Shown: positions 54,114-64,000, numbered from the stretch's first letter. The stretch: 64,000 bases of DNA from Shewanella algicola (GCF_014648035.1 NZ_BMQI01000008.1:1-64000); one strand, 5' to 3'. The notes: a model not told the origin generated them from the letters alone. Made by a program: numbers and translations.

Positions 54114-54135
54114 AATTAAAACAGTTGTTTTAATT
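54114..54135 (-). promoter_or_regulatory. PsrA-like palindrome upstream of the acyl-CoA dehydrogenase
   Basis: AATTAAAAC and GTTTTAATT flank AGTT, a perfect inverted repeat. The core TTAAAACAGTTGTTTTAA fits, as remembered, the PsrA pattern TTCAAACAnnTGTTTGAA at all but two positions. The assignment is tentative. Confidence 0.45.
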
Positions 54136-54307
54136 TATACTAAAGCGTTACAAAAAGAAAAGGTTTTTTAAACAAAGTGTGACCTTTTAAGATAATCGAC
54201 ATTATGCCAGATCAATGAGTTACAATTACCTGTAACCCTGCGCTATCAGGTTAACCATAAAATGATACCGCCTCGATGTTGATATGTTAAAAAGCGAACC
54301 AGACTGA

Positions 54308-55246
54308 ATGCACACGCCACAAAATCCCGCCACACCTAAAGATCAAAATCATAATCCTTACCAGCAAGTTACGGTGATAGGTAATGCACCAGGCGCCTGG
54401 CGACCAGCTGATGTCGGCCTTACGTTTGTGTTCAATGCGACTGAACATCAGGCAGACAATGTCATCAATATTTGTAATGGGCCATATGCAGGATCACCTC
54501 ATGCTTTTGCGGTAAGCAACACCCCTGATGATCAACAATTAATCGCGCTATTAACCCAAGTAGCACCAACCCTCGAACAACAATTGCATTGTTGGCCTTC
54601 ATCAGGGCTCGTTACCTGTTTTTTGATGTCCATTTTAGCCAGTGACATGACGGTACAACGCATGTCGCTCATGCCATCGCTTAAACGTTCGCGCGTACTA
54701 AGCGAGCAGGAGTATTTACCTTGCATGGTACATAACTGGTTAGGTGAGCGCAGACTTGCACTGGGATTACAATTAACGAATCCGCATATTAGCTGGCCGG
54801 GGTTATTGATTGATCAAGCCGCCATTCCTGAAGAGCTTAATACTCAAGCTGAACAACCAGACATTAACCCGTTTGAAGTGTTATTGAGTGATTTTATTCG
54901 TCGACGAAACAGCGATGTTAAGCCAACATATCATATAGGCACATCTCAGGCTCTAGCTTTACAAGTAACCTCTGAGCGGCCTGCGCAGCCTGATTTACAA
55001 TATGCATTGTTAGCGGCATTGAGCAATTTACCTAGCGTGCACTGGTTATCGTATGCGACACAAGATGATTTAATCACTGCTGAAGCGCTGTTTTATAATG
55101 AACACCCACAAACACAAACTAGTTACTGGTATTTAGTGGATTACCAGGCCTCACAATTTTTAGATAACATTCGCCATCATTTAGCGTACTGCCAACAAGT
55201 GTTTGCGTTAACGGCTAAACAAGCGGCTGAAAACAAATCGTCATAA
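54308..55246 (+). CDS. Conserved-looking protein, family not recognised
   Basis: The 312-residue protein has no signal peptide or membrane helix. Its N-terminal part (QQVTVIGNAPGAWRPADVG, then FVFNATEHQADNVINICNGP) resembles the opening strands of Rossmann-like glycosyltransferases of the GT29/DUF115 type, where a G-N-x-P loop and an Asn-containing second strand bind the nucleotide sugar. The rest has no visible motif. It stands alone with its own terminator. A glycosyltransferase is a guess. Confidence 0.6.
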   Translation: MHTPQNPATPKDQNHNPYQQVTVIGNAPGAWRPADVGLTFVFNATEHQADNVINICNGPYAGSPHAFAVSNTPDDQQLIALLTQVAPTLEQQLHCWPSSGLVTCFLMSILASDMTVQRMSLMPSLKRSRVLSEQEYLPCMVHNWLGERRLALGLQLTNPHISWPGLLIDQAAIPEELNTQAEQPDINPFEVLLSDFIRRRNSDVKPTYHIGTSQALALQVTSERPAQPDLQYALLAALSNLPSVHWLSYATQDDLITAEALFYNEHPQTQTSYWYLVDYQASQFLDNIRHHLAYCQQVFALTAKQAAENKSS

Positions 55247-55350
55247 TTACTGATGAACGGTCACAACTAATAATCAACCTGAAAATGCCTATTTCAACAA
55301 GAATTAAGTTTGTTCATCGTTTATTAACACGCTCTAATAACAAGTCATAA

Positions 55351-55376
55351 AAAAAGCCTCGTTGAAGAGGCTTTTT
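55351..55376. terminator. Bidirectional terminator
   Basis: AAAAAGCCTC pairs with GAGGCTTTTT around GTTGAA, between convergent genes. Confidence 0.87.
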
Positions 55377-55386
55377 AAGGTAATCG

Positions 55387-55938
55387 TTACCACATTAAAT
55401 CATCTGGAATAGCGTAATCTGCGTACGGATCGTCGGCATCACTGACTTGCTCTACCGAATCTTTTGCGGCTTTATCCCATAAGTATCCGCACCACTGTGG
55501 CACCAGTAATTTAACCCGTTCGGCTAACTTATGCGGCACCAAATAGCTTTTGTCTTCATGACGCACAATACCTAACGTGCCGTTAAGCAGTTCAGCTTGA
55601 ATTTTATCAGTGATGTACAAAGAATAAATTTTGTTTTCTAAGGTGTAGTTAAACTTAAGCTCAGCATCTTTAGGGATGTTGATGGCAAATTTAGAAAACT
55701 CAGTAATCAAGCCGCGAACCTGGCCTTTTTCTGACGCTTGGGCGAAGCGTTGTTCATTTAACGCTTTGTCTTTTTTAGCCTGCTGTAATTTTTGTTCAGC
55801 AATTTGCTTTTTAAGCTCGCCGCTGCCGTCATCAACTTTGGCTTTTTTGTTACGACGTTGTTGGGTCTTTACATCGCGTACTTTTTGTTTGCTGGCAAGA
55901 CCGGCTTTGAGTAATTGATCTTGTAATGCATTTGCCAT
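55387..55938 (-). CDS. DUF2058 family protein (YaiL-like)
   Basis: The 183-residue protein starts ANALQDQLLKAGLASKQK, has a highly charged coiled-coil segment (about 25-75) and a C-terminal domain (FNYTLENKIYSLYITDKIQ). This is the DUF2058 / YaiL family, proposed to be nucleic-acid associated. Function is not established. Confidence 0.82.
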   Translation of the reverse strand: MANALQDQLLKAGLASKQKVRDVKTQQRRNKKAKVDDGSGELKKQIAEQKLQQAKKDKALNEQRFAQASEKGQVRGLITEFSKFAINIPKDAELKFNYTLENKIYSLYITDKIQAELLNGTLGIVRHEDKSYLVPHKLAERVKLLVPQWCGYLWDKAAKDSVEQVSDADDPYADYAIPDDLMW

Positions 55939-55964
55939 GATTTGTTACCTTTAAATATTAATGT

Positions 55965-56807
55965 CTATAAGCCATGTTTAGCGGCGATATCGCCTAATTC
56001 GGTCATCGCGATACTGGCGCCACCTAAAGACCAACCACCATCAACGGGCAATACCACACCGGTAATGTACGATGCCATGTCAGATGCAAGAAATAATGCT
56101 GCGTTAGCAATATCTTGTCCCTGGCCGTTACGTTTTAAGGGCACGCTGTTAGCCACGCGCTGCTGTAATTCATCGCTGGGTGCTAGGCGGTTAAACCCTT
56201 CGGTATCGGCAATTGGGCCTGGCACAATGGAGTTAATTCTAACACCTTCTACGCCCCATTCTAACGCTAATGTGCGCGTTAACATATCAACTCCAGCTTT
56301 GGCAGCGCATACATGCGCTTGCAATGGCATGGCAATAAAGGCCTGTGGTGCAGAAATTTGTACCACACTGGCATTGGGACGTGCCAGTAAAGGATAGGCT
56401 TGCTTTAACACCTGAAAACTGCCAATTAAATCAATATCAATAACCGATTTAAACCCATTGGTTGACAGTTTAGCCGCGCTGGCAGGGAAATTACCGGCTG
56501 CACCACTGATTAACACATCGATATGAGCATACGCCTTTGCAATTTCGTTAAAGCCTAGGGTTAGTGCATCATTATCACGCACATCAAAACTCACCCCCAT
56601 GTGGACTGCATTCGGGTTTGCCTGATTAAGTTGGGCAACCGCAGCATTGACTTTATCAATACTGCGACTCGCTACCGCAACATTGGCACCAGCTTTGGCA
56701 AACGCAATGGCCACTTGCAGATTAATCCCTGAAGTACCGCCAACAACCACGACATTTTTACCTGTGTAATCAAATCCTATTGCAGACCCTATTGCAGTCA
56801 TAGTCAT
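55965..56807 (-). CDS. Short-chain dehydrogenase of the 2,4-dienoyl-CoA reductase type
   Basis: The 280-residue protein has the cofactor motif VVGGTSGINLQVAIAFAKAG, SGAAGNF, and the region QAHVCAAKAGVDMLTRTLALEWG where classical enzymes have Y-x-x-x-K. The Tyr is missing (His-Val-Cys-Ala-Ala-Lys), as in peroxisomal 2,4-dienoyl-CoA reductase DECR2, and the following NSIVPGPIADTEGF also matches that group. It probably reduces unsaturated acyl-CoA with NADPH. It is transcribed toward the DUF2058 gene. Confidence 0.82.
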   Translation of the reverse strand: MTMTAIGSAIGFDYTGKNVVVVGGTSGINLQVAIAFAKAGANVAVASRSIDKVNAAVAQLNQANPNAVHMGVSFDVRDNDALTLGFNEIAKAYAHIDVLISGAAGNFPASAAKLSTNGFKSVIDIDLIGSFQVLKQAYPLLARPNASVVQISAPQAFIAMPLQAHVCAAKAGVDMLTRTLALEWGVEGVRINSIVPGPIADTEGFNRLAPSDELQQRVANSVPLKRNGQGQDIANAALFLASDMASYITGVVLPVDGGWSLGGASIAMTELGDIAAKHGL

Positions 56808-56843
56808 TCCCTTATTAGTTTGTTTTAATTGACGTTATAACAC

Positions 56844-57542
56844 TTAAGCTTGAAGCGATTGATGAATTGCTGTCAGCGCAGCCAATGGATCTGCCGCTTT
56901 GGTGATCGGCCTACCAATCACGAGGTAGTCAGAGCCCGCTGCAATCGCTTGTGGCGGTGTCATCACTCGGTGTTGATCGCCAGCATCACTGCCCGCAGGA
57001 CGAATACCTGGTGTCACTAAAGTGAAACCCTTGCCAAATGACGATTTAAGTAATTTAGCTTCTTGAGCTGAGCACACCACGCCATCAAGCCCTGCTTGAT
57101 GAGTGAGTTTGGCTAAACGTAACACATGTTCAAAGGCTGGCACATTAATACCGAGCAACGCTAAGTCTTCATCAGACATTGACGTTAATACGGTCACGGC
57201 GATTAATAATGGCGCGTCTTTGCCATATGGCTGCAATGCTTTTTTTGCAGCTTGCATCATGGCTAATCCACCACTGGCATGCACATTGGTCATCCAAACA
57301 CCCAGCTCTGCCGCAGCGGCGACGGCTTTAGCGACGGTATTGGGAATGTCGTGAAACTTTAAATCAAGGAATAAATCAAAATCACGGTTGTGAATGTCTT
57401 TTACCAATTGCGGGCCGAACAAGGTAAACATTTCTTTGCCGATTTTTAAGCGGCACATGTTGGGGTCGAGTTTATCAATGAAAGTCAGCGCGTCAGCTTT
57501 ATTGTCATAGTCGAGGGCAACTACAATTGATTTATCAGTCAT
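56844..57542 (-). CDS. pyrF: Orotidine 5'-phosphate decarboxylase
   Basis: The 232-residue protein has the catalytic motif [10 protein letters not shown] (Asp-Lys-Asp, about residues 61-66) and the phosphate loop [18 protein letters not shown]. It makes UMP from OMP in the cytoplasm. It follows lapB on the same strand. Confidence 0.95.
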   Translation of the reverse strand: MTDKSIVVALDYDNKADALTFIDKLDPNMCRLKIGKEMFTLFGPQLVKDIHNRDFDLFLDLKFHDIPNTVAKAVAAAAELGVWMTNVHASGGLAMMQAAKKALQPYGKDAPLLIAVTVLTSMSDEDLALLGINVPAFEHVLRLAKLTHQAGLDGVVCSAQEAKLLKSSFGKGFTLVTPGIRPAGSDAGDQHRVMTPPQAIAAGSDYLVIGRPITKAADPLAALTAIHQSLQA

Positions 57543-57597
57543 TAGAACTCCAGCGGCAATAGCATGTGTTAGTTATTATAGAGTGTTTAGTGCGGGG

Positions 57598-58758
57598 TTA
57601 TTCACCGTCTAGGCCTTTAATGCGCTTAATACTGCCCCACTGTTTACATGACGGACAATGCCAATATAAACCGTGTGATGGAAAACCACAGGCAGTACAG
57701 CGATAACTAGGACGGAATTTAATTTGTTGTTCAACAAGCTGCTCAAGCATGGATAAACTTTGTTTTGCCTGGCCATCTTCTGCTTGTTTAATGTGTAATT
57801 TCATTAAGTGCTGAAACCCTTTCATGGTCGGATGGCGATATAGATTATCGAGCATCATGGTTTCAGCGCTTTGGTGTTGGTTCAGTGTGATTTTATGTTC
57901 GGCTAGCGCGACAACGACGCTGGCGCCTGCACCGTCGGCAATCGCTTTGGCAAGCAGTTCATGAAAGCCTTCTGGGTCTTGAGTATCGCGATACACTTGT
58001 TTAGCAATCGCGACACCATCGGCAAATAGGTCGATGTCGGCCACTTTGAGCTCTAACAGCGCTTGTTTACATTGTTCAAATTGCCCTGCGTCGAGGTAAA
58101 TTTTGGCAAGGGTTAACCAGGCTCGACCGCATTTGGCGTCTTGTTTGATGGCTTGTTGCAGTTTTTTTATTTTATCGATGTCGTTAGGTGTTTCATCGGC
58201 AAGCTGACAATAAAAATGGGCGGTGGTGTTTTTTAGCGCTTGTTGGCGCTTGCGCGGAAGACGCTTAGTAATATCAATGGCGTTTTGCCATTCTTTGGTC
58301 ACCTGGTAAATCAAAATCAGCTGTGTTTCAGCTTCTTCGCTGTGATCATCTTGGCTAACCAAATTAGTAAAGATTTCTTCTGCACGGTCGTAAAAACCTG
58401 CGGCCATGTAATCTTTACCTAACTCCATCATCGCGATATCGCGCTGTTCATTGGTTAAACTTGGGCGGGCAATCAAATTTTGATGAATGCGAATTGAGCG
58501 GTCCACTTCGCCGCGCTTACGAAACAATGACCCTAATGATAAGTGTGTATCAATGGTTTCATCATCCACATCTAACATACTGATAAATAAGTCTACAGCT
58601 TTATCTGACTCATTTGACAGTAAAAAATTAAGCCCAGTGAAATAGTCTCGGCTTAATTTCTTACTTTGTTGGCTATCACTATGGCGAATACTGCGTCGCC
58701 CCATGTACCAACCGTATCCGGCGGCAATGGGTAATAGCAAGAACAAGATTTCTAGCAT
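57598..58758 (-). CDS. lapB: LPS assembly protein LapB (YciM)
   Basis: The 386-residue protein has an N-terminal membrane anchor (LEILFLLLPIAAGYGWYMG), TPR repeats and a C-terminal rubredoxin-like zinc site (CTACGFPSHG, then CPSC). It brings LpxC to FtsH for degradation and balances lipopolysaccharide synthesis. It starts 2 bp after lapA. Confidence 0.93.
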   Translation of the reverse strand: MLEILFLLLPIAAGYGWYMGRRSIRHSDSQQSKKLSRDYFTGLNFLLSNESDKAVDLFISMLDVDDETIDTHLSLGSLFRKRGEVDRSIRIHQNLIARPSLTNEQRDIAMMELGKDYMAAGFYDRAEEIFTNLVSQDDHSEEAETQLILIYQVTKEWQNAIDITKRLPRKRQQALKNTTAHFYCQLADETPNDIDKIKKLQQAIKQDAKCGRAWLTLAKIYLDAGQFEQCKQALLELKVADIDLFADGVAIAKQVYRDTQDPEGFHELLAKAIADGAGASVVVALAEHKITLNQHQSAETMMLDNLYRHPTMKGFQHLMKLHIKQAEDGQAKQSLSMLEQLVEQQIKFRPSYRCTACGFPSHGLYWHCPSCKQWGSIKRIKGLDGE

Positions 58759-58759
58759 A

Positions 58760-59068
58760 CTAGACAGCTTGATCCTTAGCGGGTGCGTCGATGTTTATCG
58801 CATCAACTGTGGTAAATTTTTTGAGTGCTTTATTACTTTTACGTAATGCCAGTTTGAGCTTAAGGATGTAAAAGCTCGCAAATATCCAACTGATGATAAA
58901 CCCACCAAAAAACACACTAGCAAGTACCACGGGTAAACGATATTCACCTTCGGCAATGAAGTAACTCAAGGTTACAATTTGTTCGTTTTTAGCCCCAAAT
59001 AGTAATGCTAAAACAAACAGCAAACCAATTAGTACAATGACAATAAAAGATCTCACGTTATTCTCCAT
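58760..59068 (-). CDS. lapA: LPS assembly protein LapA (DUF1049)
   Basis: The 102-residue protein has two membrane helices (FIVIVLIGLLFVLALLFGA; LPVVLASVFFGGFIISWIF) and a charged C-terminal tail. It is the partner of LapB and is followed directly by it. Confidence 0.9.
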   Translation of the reverse strand: MENNVRSFIVIVLIGLLFVLALLFGAKNEQIVTLSYFIAEGEYRLPVVLASVFFGGFIISWIFASFYILKLKLALRKSNKALKKFTTVDAINIDAPAKDQAV

Positions 59069-59138
59069 GTATACGCATCAATATAATGATTATCCAAGAA
59101 ATTTACTAAGCTGACCAGCATTGACTGTGATTAGATAC

Positions 59139-59166
59139 AAAAAAGCCTCCAAATGGAGGCTTTTTT
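59139..59166 (-). terminator. Terminator after ihfB
   Basis: AAAAAAGCCTCC pairs with GGAGGCTTTTTT around AAAT. It separates ihfB from lapA. Confidence 0.88.
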
Positions 59167-59177
59167 TAAAGCGTTAA

Positions 59178-59465
59178 TCAAACATTAACAGCATCGACAC
59201 GTTCGCGCAGTTCTTTGCCTGGCTTAAAGTGCGGTACATACTTGCCTTCCAAATCAACAGATGTGCCTGTTTTTGGGTTACGACCAGTACGAGGTGCACG
59301 ATAGTGAAGAGAAAAACTACCAAAGCCACGGATTTCTATACGATCACCGCCTTCTAATGTTGTTGCCATTTGCTCCAACATTTCTTTGATTGCACTTTCC
59401 ACTTCTTTCGCCGACAATTGCGACTGCCTAGTGGCAAGTTTTTCGATCAGTTCAGATTTTGTCAT
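59178..59465 (-). CDS. ihfB: Integration host factor subunit beta
   Basis: The 95-residue DNA-bending protein has the IHF/HU arm motif GRNPKTG with Pro at the tip and ends [16 protein letters not shown]. It pairs with IhfA. It lies downstream of rpsA as in most gammaproteobacteria. Confidence 0.96.
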   Translation of the reverse strand: MTKSELIEKLATRQSQLSAKEVESAIKEMLEQMATTLEGGDRIEIRGFGSFSLHYRAPRTGRNPKTGTSVDLEGKYVPHFKPGKELRERVDAVNV

Positions 59466-59542
59466 CTTAGCTATCCCATATTATCAAGCCAAACACAGTC
59501 GCCTAATGGGGACGGTGTCCCCATACAACAGACGATTTTCGA

Positions 59543-61210
59543 TTACTTACGAGCCGCTTTGAAAGCTTCAGCCATCGCGCTGCTCATTACAACGTCATCT
59601 TGCTTGTTCAGAGTAGCAATCGCTTCTTTCTGTTCAGCTTCATCTTTCGCTTTGATAGATAAGCTGATAGAACGGTTCTTACGATCTACACCCATGAACT
59701 TAGCTTCGATTGCGTCACCTACTGAGTATACAGTAGATGCATCTTCGATGCGTTCTGCAGAGATGTCAGCTACACGGATGTAACCTTCAACAGTTTCTGC
59801 TAATTCAACTGTAACACCTTTTGCGTCAACAGCAGAAACAGTACCGTTAACTACGGTGCCTTTCTTCTTGTCAGCTAAGTATGCGTTGAATGGATCATCT
59901 TCAGTTTGCTTAACACCTAAGCTGATGCGCTCACGCTCTGGGTCTACAGATAGAACCACTGCGTGGATTTCGTCGCCTTTCTTGTATTCAGACACTGCGT
60001 CTTCGCCAGTACCGTTCCAAGAAATGTCAGATAAGTGAACAAGACCATCGATTCCACCGTCAAGACCGATAAAGATACCGAAGTCAGTGATTGACTTGAT
60101 CTTACCAGATACTTTGTCGCCTTTGTTAAACTTAGTAGCGAAGTCATCCCATGGGTTAACTTTACACTGTTTAAGGCCTAGAGAAATACGACGACGTTCT
60201 TCATCGATGTCTAGTACTAACACTTCAACTTCATCACCTAAGTTAACAACTTTAGATGGGTGAATGTTCTTGTTAGTCCAATCCATTTCTGAAACGTGTA
60301 CTAAACCTTCAACGCCTTCTTCGATTTCTACGAAGCAGCCGTAGTCAGTAAGGTTAGTTACGCGACCAGTAAGCTTAGTGCTTTCTGGGTAACGCTTGCT
60401 GATTTCTAACCATGGATCTTCGCCAAGTTGCTTAAGACCTAGTGATACGCGAGTACGCTCACGGTCATACTTAAGAACTTTAACGTTGATTTCGTCACCA
60501 ACATTAACGATTTCAGATGGGTGCTTAACACGTTTCCACGCCATATCAGTGATATGTAATAGACCGTCAACGCCACCTAAATCTACGAATGCACCGTAGT
60601 CAGTAAGGTTCTTAACGATACCTTTAACTGCTTGGCCTTCTTGTAGATTTTCAAGAAGTGCATCACGTTCTGCACTGCTTTCAGATTCGATAACTGCACG
60701 ACGAGAAACAACAACGTTGTTGCGCTTCTGGTCAAGCTTGATAACTTTGAATTCTAATTCTTTGTACTCTAAGTGAGCGGTGTCGCGAACTGGGCGCACG
60801 TCAACTAGAGAACCTGGTAAGAAGGCACGGATACCGTTTAATTCAACAGTGAAACCACCTTTAACTTTACCATTGATGATACCGATTACAGTTTCAGCAT
60901 CTTCGTACGCTTTTTCTAGAACGATCCAAGCTTCATGACGCTTAGCTTTTTCACGAGACAATTGAGTCTCACCAAAGCCATCTTCAACAGAGTCAAGCGC
61001 TACGTCAACTTCATCGCCTACTTGAATTTCTAAAACGCCTTGTGCGTTTTTGAATTCGTCAGCAGAGATTGGGCTTTCAGACTTAAGGCCTGCGTCAACA
61101 AGTACCATACCGTTTTCGATGGCAACAACTGTACCACGAACGATAGAACCTGGACGGAACTCTAGGGTTTGAAGGGATTGTTCAAATAGATCAGCAAAAG
61201 ATTCAGTCAT
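59543..61210 (-). CDS. rpsA: 30S ribosomal protein S1
   Basis: The 555-residue protein contains six S1 RNA-binding domains ([58 protein letters not shown] among them). It binds mRNA for translation initiation. The start lacks a strong Shine-Dalgarno sequence (AAAGTAAC region), as in E. coli where S1 represses its own translation. Autoregulation here is inferred. Confidence 0.97.
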   Translation of the reverse strand: MTESFADLFEQSLQTLEFRPGSIVRGTVVAIENGMVLVDAGLKSESPISADEFKNAQGVLEIQVGDEVDVALDSVEDGFGETQLSREKAKRHEAWIVLEKAYEDAETVIGIINGKVKGGFTVELNGIRAFLPGSLVDVRPVRDTAHLEYKELEFKVIKLDQKRNNVVVSRRAVIESESSAERDALLENLQEGQAVKGIVKNLTDYGAFVDLGGVDGLLHITDMAWKRVKHPSEIVNVGDEINVKVLKYDRERTRVSLGLKQLGEDPWLEISKRYPESTKLTGRVTNLTDYGCFVEIEEGVEGLVHVSEMDWTNKNIHPSKVVNLGDEVEVLVLDIDEERRRISLGLKQCKVNPWDDFATKFNKGDKVSGKIKSITDFGIFIGLDGGIDGLVHLSDISWNGTGEDAVSEYKKGDEIHAVVLSVDPERERISLGVKQTEDDPFNAYLADKKKGTVVNGTVSAVDAKGVTVELAETVEGYIRVADISAERIEDASTVYSVGDAIEAKFMGVDRKNRSISLSIKAKDEAEQKEAIATLNKQDDVVMSSAMAEAFKAARK

Positions 61211-61326
61211 GTTTTAGGTTACTTTCATTAAATAAACCACCATCCATCCTAGATGTGGAGTCTAGTAATATTATTCGTATCATCCTTAACACGAATACCT
61301 ACTGTGCGCGTTAACCGGGAATTCGA

Positions 61327-62016
61327 TTAGGCTACAGTAATTTTTTGTTCAACGTATTCAAGCACTTGCTTTAATACATCGTCAATGCCTACGCCACTTG
61401 TATCAATAACAAGTGCGTCTTCAGCAGGAACTAATGGCGAGGCGGCACGATTAATATCGCGGTCATCTCGTTCGATAATTTCAGCTAAAAGGCGATCGAT
61501 TTTAACATCGAAGCCCTTGTCCTGCAACTGATTATAGCGTCTTTGCGCCCGTTCTTCAGCGGACGCAGTTAAAAATATTTTTACTGGCGCTTTAGAAAAA
61601 ACAACCGTGCCCATATCGCGGCCGTCGGCCACTAAACCTGGAGCGGCGCAAAATGCACGTTGACGACGTAATAATGCTTCGCGAACACGCGGTAATGCAG
61701 CCACTTTAGAGGCGGCATTTGAGCATTCTTGAGTGCGAATGGTGCTGGTAACATCCTCGCCTTCTAAAATCACTTTAATGGCATTTTGTTCTGTGCCAGT
61801 AAGAAACTGCACATCAAGGTGGGCTGCTAACAGTGTTAATGCTTCTTCGTTTTCGAGTTCTACATCATGATGTAAAGCGGCTAACGCTAACACACGATAA
61901 ATTGCACCACTGTCTAATAAATGCCAGCCTAAATGCTGCGCCAATAATTGGCAGATCGTCCCTTTCCCTGCACCGCTAGGGCCATCAACTGTGATCACTG
62001 GAGACCGTTCAGACAT
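61327..62016 (-). CDS. cmk: Cytidylate kinase
   Basis: The 229-residue protein has the P-loop [19 protein letters not shown] and RDDRDINR motifs and phosphorylates CMP and dCMP. The start is ATG at 62016 after GGAGG; a longer frame to 62085 lacks a site. It lies between aroA and rpsA. Confidence 0.95.
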   Translation of the reverse strand: MSERSPVITVDGPSGAGKGTICQLLAQHLGWHLLDSGAIYRVLALAALHHDVELENEEALTLLAAHLDVQFLTGTEQNAIKVILEGEDVTSTIRTQECSNAASKVAALPRVREALLRRQRAFCAAPGLVADGRDMGTVVFSKAPVKIFLTASAEERAQRRYNQLQDKGFDVKIDRLLAEIIERDDRDINRAASPLVPAEDALVIDTSGVGIDDVLKQVLEYVEQKITVA

Positions 62017-62198
62017 AATTTCCTCCGAAAATAATCTATCTTCCCTGAAAGTAAAAAAGGGGGTTACCAAATTAAGCGCGCGCATTGTATAACAAATAAA
62101 TGTTAATTACTGATGAAATTTTAGTTATTTAAACCAAGATCGCCCTTTTGCATTGTAAAGAAACACAAAAAGGCGTCAGGTAAACAGAGGTTATCAGC

Positions 62199-63479
62199 TT
62201 ATTTAGCTAAACGACTAAACTGGGCAAAATAATCGGGGAACGTTTTAGAAGTACAATCTGGATCGTTAATGGTTATGCCACAATCAGCAAAAGCCATCAT
62301 TGAAAAACACATCGCCATACGGTGATCGTTGTAAGTATCAATATCAGCAGTATTTAACTGTTCTGGTGGCGTAATGGTTATGTAGTCATGACCTTCATCA
62401 ACTATTGCCCCCACTTTGCGCAGCTCTGTCGCCATTGCGGCTAAGCGGTCAGTTTCTTTAATGCGCCAATTGTAAATATTAGTCAACTTGGTGGTGCCTT
62501 GAGCAAATAGCGCTGCGGTAGCAATGGTCATGGCCGCATCAGGGATGTGGTTCATGTCCATTTCGATGGCGGTTAATGGCGATTTACGGGCAATAATGTA
62601 ATCATCGCCCCACTCTATATCGGCACCCATTTTAGCTAAAGCATCGGCAAACTTCACATCACCTTGAATACTTAAACGCCCAACGCCAGTGACTTTAACT
62701 TCACCGCCTTGAATGGCACCCGCCGCTAAAAAGTACGATGCCGATGAAGCATCACCTTCAACTAACACTTTACCTGGTGATACATACTGCTGACCGGCTT
62801 TAATTTCAAAACGCTGATATTGATGGTTAATTACTTCAACACCAAACTGTTTCATCAAGGCGATGGTGATGTCGATATAAGGCTTAGACACTAACTCGCC
62901 TTTAATTTTAATATTTACACTGTCTTTGGTGAGCGGCGCAACCATTAATAAAGCCGTTAAAAACTGACTTGATAAATCGCCAGCAATTTCGACATCACCA
63001 CCATTAAGGCCGGTTGCATTAATGGTTAATGGTGGAAACCCCTCATTTTTAAGGTAATTCACATCAGCGCCTAACTGACGCAGCGCATCCACTAAGTCGC
63101 CAATAGGACGTTCTTCCATGCGCGGCTCGCCCGTTAAGGTGAATTCACCCTGACCTAACGTCAACGCTGCACACAAAGGACGCATTGCGGTGCCTGCATT
63201 GCCTAAAAATAAATTTTGAGCGGTGTCAGACGATATTGGCCCGCCGTTGCCTTCAACCACACACACCGTTTTATCGTCGCTTAAACTGTACTGAATACCC
63301 AGTTGCTTTAGCGATGCCAACATATAACGAATGTCATCTGAATCAAGTAAATTGGTGAGGGTGGTAGTGCCCTTTGCGAGTGTAGCTAACAGTAATGCAC
63401 GGTTAGAAATACTTTTAGAGCCAGGAATATTAATTTCGCCGTTGATGCAGGTAATTGGGTTAAGACGCAGTTGCTTCAT
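62199..63479 (-). CDS. aroA: 3-phosphoshikimate 1-carboxyvinyltransferase (EPSP synthase)
   Basis: The 426-residue class I enzyme has [16 protein letters not shown] (about residues 21-36), [13 protein letters not shown] and [11 protein letters not shown], the shikimate phosphate and phosphoenolpyruvate sites. The start at 63479 matches the family N-terminus MKQLRLNPI; the longer frame is not needed. It makes EPSP in chorismate synthesis. Confidence 0.96.
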   Translation of the reverse strand: MKQLRLNPITCINGEINIPGSKSISNRALLLATLAKGTTTLTNLLDSDDIRYMLASLKQLGIQYSLSDDKTVCVVEGNGGPISSDTAQNLFLGNAGTAMRPLCAALTLGQGEFTLTGEPRMEERPIGDLVDALRQLGADVNYLKNEGFPPLTINATGLNGGDVEIAGDLSSQFLTALLMVAPLTKDSVNIKIKGELVSKPYIDITIALMKQFGVEVINHQYQRFEIKAGQQYVSPGKVLVEGDASSASYFLAAGAIQGGEVKVTGVGRLSIQGDVKFADALAKMGADIEWGDDYIIARKSPLTAIEMDMNHIPDAAMTIATAALFAQGTTKLTNIYNWRIKETDRLAAMATELRKVGAIVDEGHDYITITPPEQLNTADIDTYNDHRMAMCFSMMAFADCGITINDPDCTSKTFPDYFAQFSRLAK

Positions 63480-63904
63480 TCGCTTTCTTCTTTTGCTACA
63501 GATTAACCTCAGATTAATCTTGGTGGTAAACATCACTCAGTTATTGCCAAACAGCGTAAATCAAGTGGCACAAATTCATTACAGTGTCCATTCAGTGCGA
63601 GCGACGCATTGATGCTTATAAAATACGGATCGCCACAGTGATATCAAGCATAAAATGAATTATTTATGTCTGTTAACATCGAGTATTGACCACGATTTCG
63701 CGTTAATATCGACTAAACAATGTAATGGAGCACCATTACAGCAGATAATCTCTCGATATGACAGTATTATTTGTCCGTTCATTTAACTTTCCAAATGAAA
63801 AAAACTCAATGAGCAATTAATTATCTAGGCAGCCAATTTTGACTTTAACTCTGTGTTTAAAGCGCGTTATGCTTAGTGCAAATAGTCATTACAAGGTTCC
63901 ATTC
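63480..63904. other. Divergent region between aroA and the aminotransferase
   Basis: No gene is visible. It contains the 20-bp palindrome at 63721-63740 and must carry both divergent promoters. Confidence 0.5.
63721..63740. promoter_or_regulatory. Perfect palindrome, possible operator
   Basis: TGTAATGGAGCACCATTACA has 8-bp arms around AGCA. It shares TGTAA/TTACA ends with TyrR and HexR boxes, but the spacing fits neither exactly. It lies 164 bp before the aminotransferase start. Confidence 0.45.
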
Positions 63905-64000
63905 ATGTTTGATACCCTAAAAGCCTTACCGTCTGATCCAATTTTAGGTCTTTTGACCCAGTATCGAGAAGACAGCCATCCCAATAAAGTTGATTTAGGC
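63905..64000 (+). CDS. Aspartate/aromatic amino acid aminotransferase, N-terminal part
   Basis: Thirty-two residues are visible: MFDTLKALPSDPILGLLTQY, then REDSHPNKVDLG. This is the N-terminus of the AspC/TyrB group of PLP-dependent class I aminotransferases. AspC and TyrB cannot be told apart from this piece. The gene continues outside the window. Confidence 0.85.
   Translation, partial: MFDTLKALPSDPILGLLTQYREDSHPNKVDLG

Noticed and set aside
1..64000. CRISPR arrays, tRNA or rRNA genes, prophage
   Set aside because: No regularly spaced direct repeats, no cloverleaf or rRNA sequence noticed, and no phage structural genes.

Overview
The window reads as chromosome of a marine, probably cold-adapted gammaproteobacterium, almost certainly Shewanella. 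The evidence is moderate to low GC, octaheme c-type cytochromes, a hyaABCD-(HypF-like)-hypFBCDEA hydrogenase operon, MITE-like repeats, and the conserved block aminotransferase / aroA-cmk-rpsA-ihfB / lapAB-pyrF. No rRNA, tRNA or CRISPR array was found. All functional statements are read from the sequence and remembered family knowledge; no database search was run.

Layout. 1-1300: the end of an ISAs1-family insertion sequence that has cut off a periplasmic solute-binding sensor gene, then a possible 23-residue membrane peptide. 1500-6900: ABC-F protein YbiT, a U32 peptidase-family enzyme, a YkgJ-type cysteine-cluster protein and a glutathione S-transferase-like protein. 7350-11850: a large TonB-dependent receptor whose promoter lies between two inverted copies of a 13-bp operator-like sequence, then a beta-hydroxyacid dehydrogenase with a related sequence upstream. 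12160-16310: an accessory cassette with an M15-peptidase-like protein, a small-molecule-type methyltransferase, and a 951-residue fusion of phospholipase D-like, SF2 helicase and LexA/S24-like domains. A zincin-type CLCA_X protein faces it. 17600-22900: a DUF302 protein, a response regulator and multi-PAS histidine kinase divergent from an HPt protein, and a membrane-protein gene broken by a 263-bp MITE with its 3' end duplicated around a second palindromic element. 22980-27400: two tandem octaheme cytochrome genes, one a lipoprotein with an extra cadherin-like domain, with paralogous upstream blocks and near-identical terminators.

27990-39610: transport and stress genes: yddG-like exporter, a MacAB/outer-membrane-factor efflux operon with a homopolymer frameshift in macA, a Bcr/CflA exporter, a long RecX-like protein, gloA-nemA (methylglyoxal and alkene reduction), an EamA transporter and an MscS-type channel. 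39820-52310: a complete uptake [NiFe]-hydrogenase operon preceded by two FNR/EtrA-type sites. It encodes the Tat-exported small subunit, large subunit, cytochrome b, maturation protease, a degenerate HypF-like protein, the full HypFBCDEA set and a small His-rich membrane protein. The small subunit lacks the two extra cysteines linked to oxygen tolerance.

52330-64000: acyl-CoA dehydrogenase behind a PsrA-like palindrome, an unrecognised protein, a DUF2058 protein, a DECR2-like short-chain dehydrogenase, pyrF, lapB, lapA, ihfB, rpsA, cmk, aroA and the start of an aspartate/aromatic aminotransferase. The least explained items are the 12.2-16.3 kb cassette, the HypF-like protein and 54-residue protein in the hydrogenase operon, the 22.0-22.9 kb broken locus, and the repeated operator-like motif upstream of the octaheme cytochromes.
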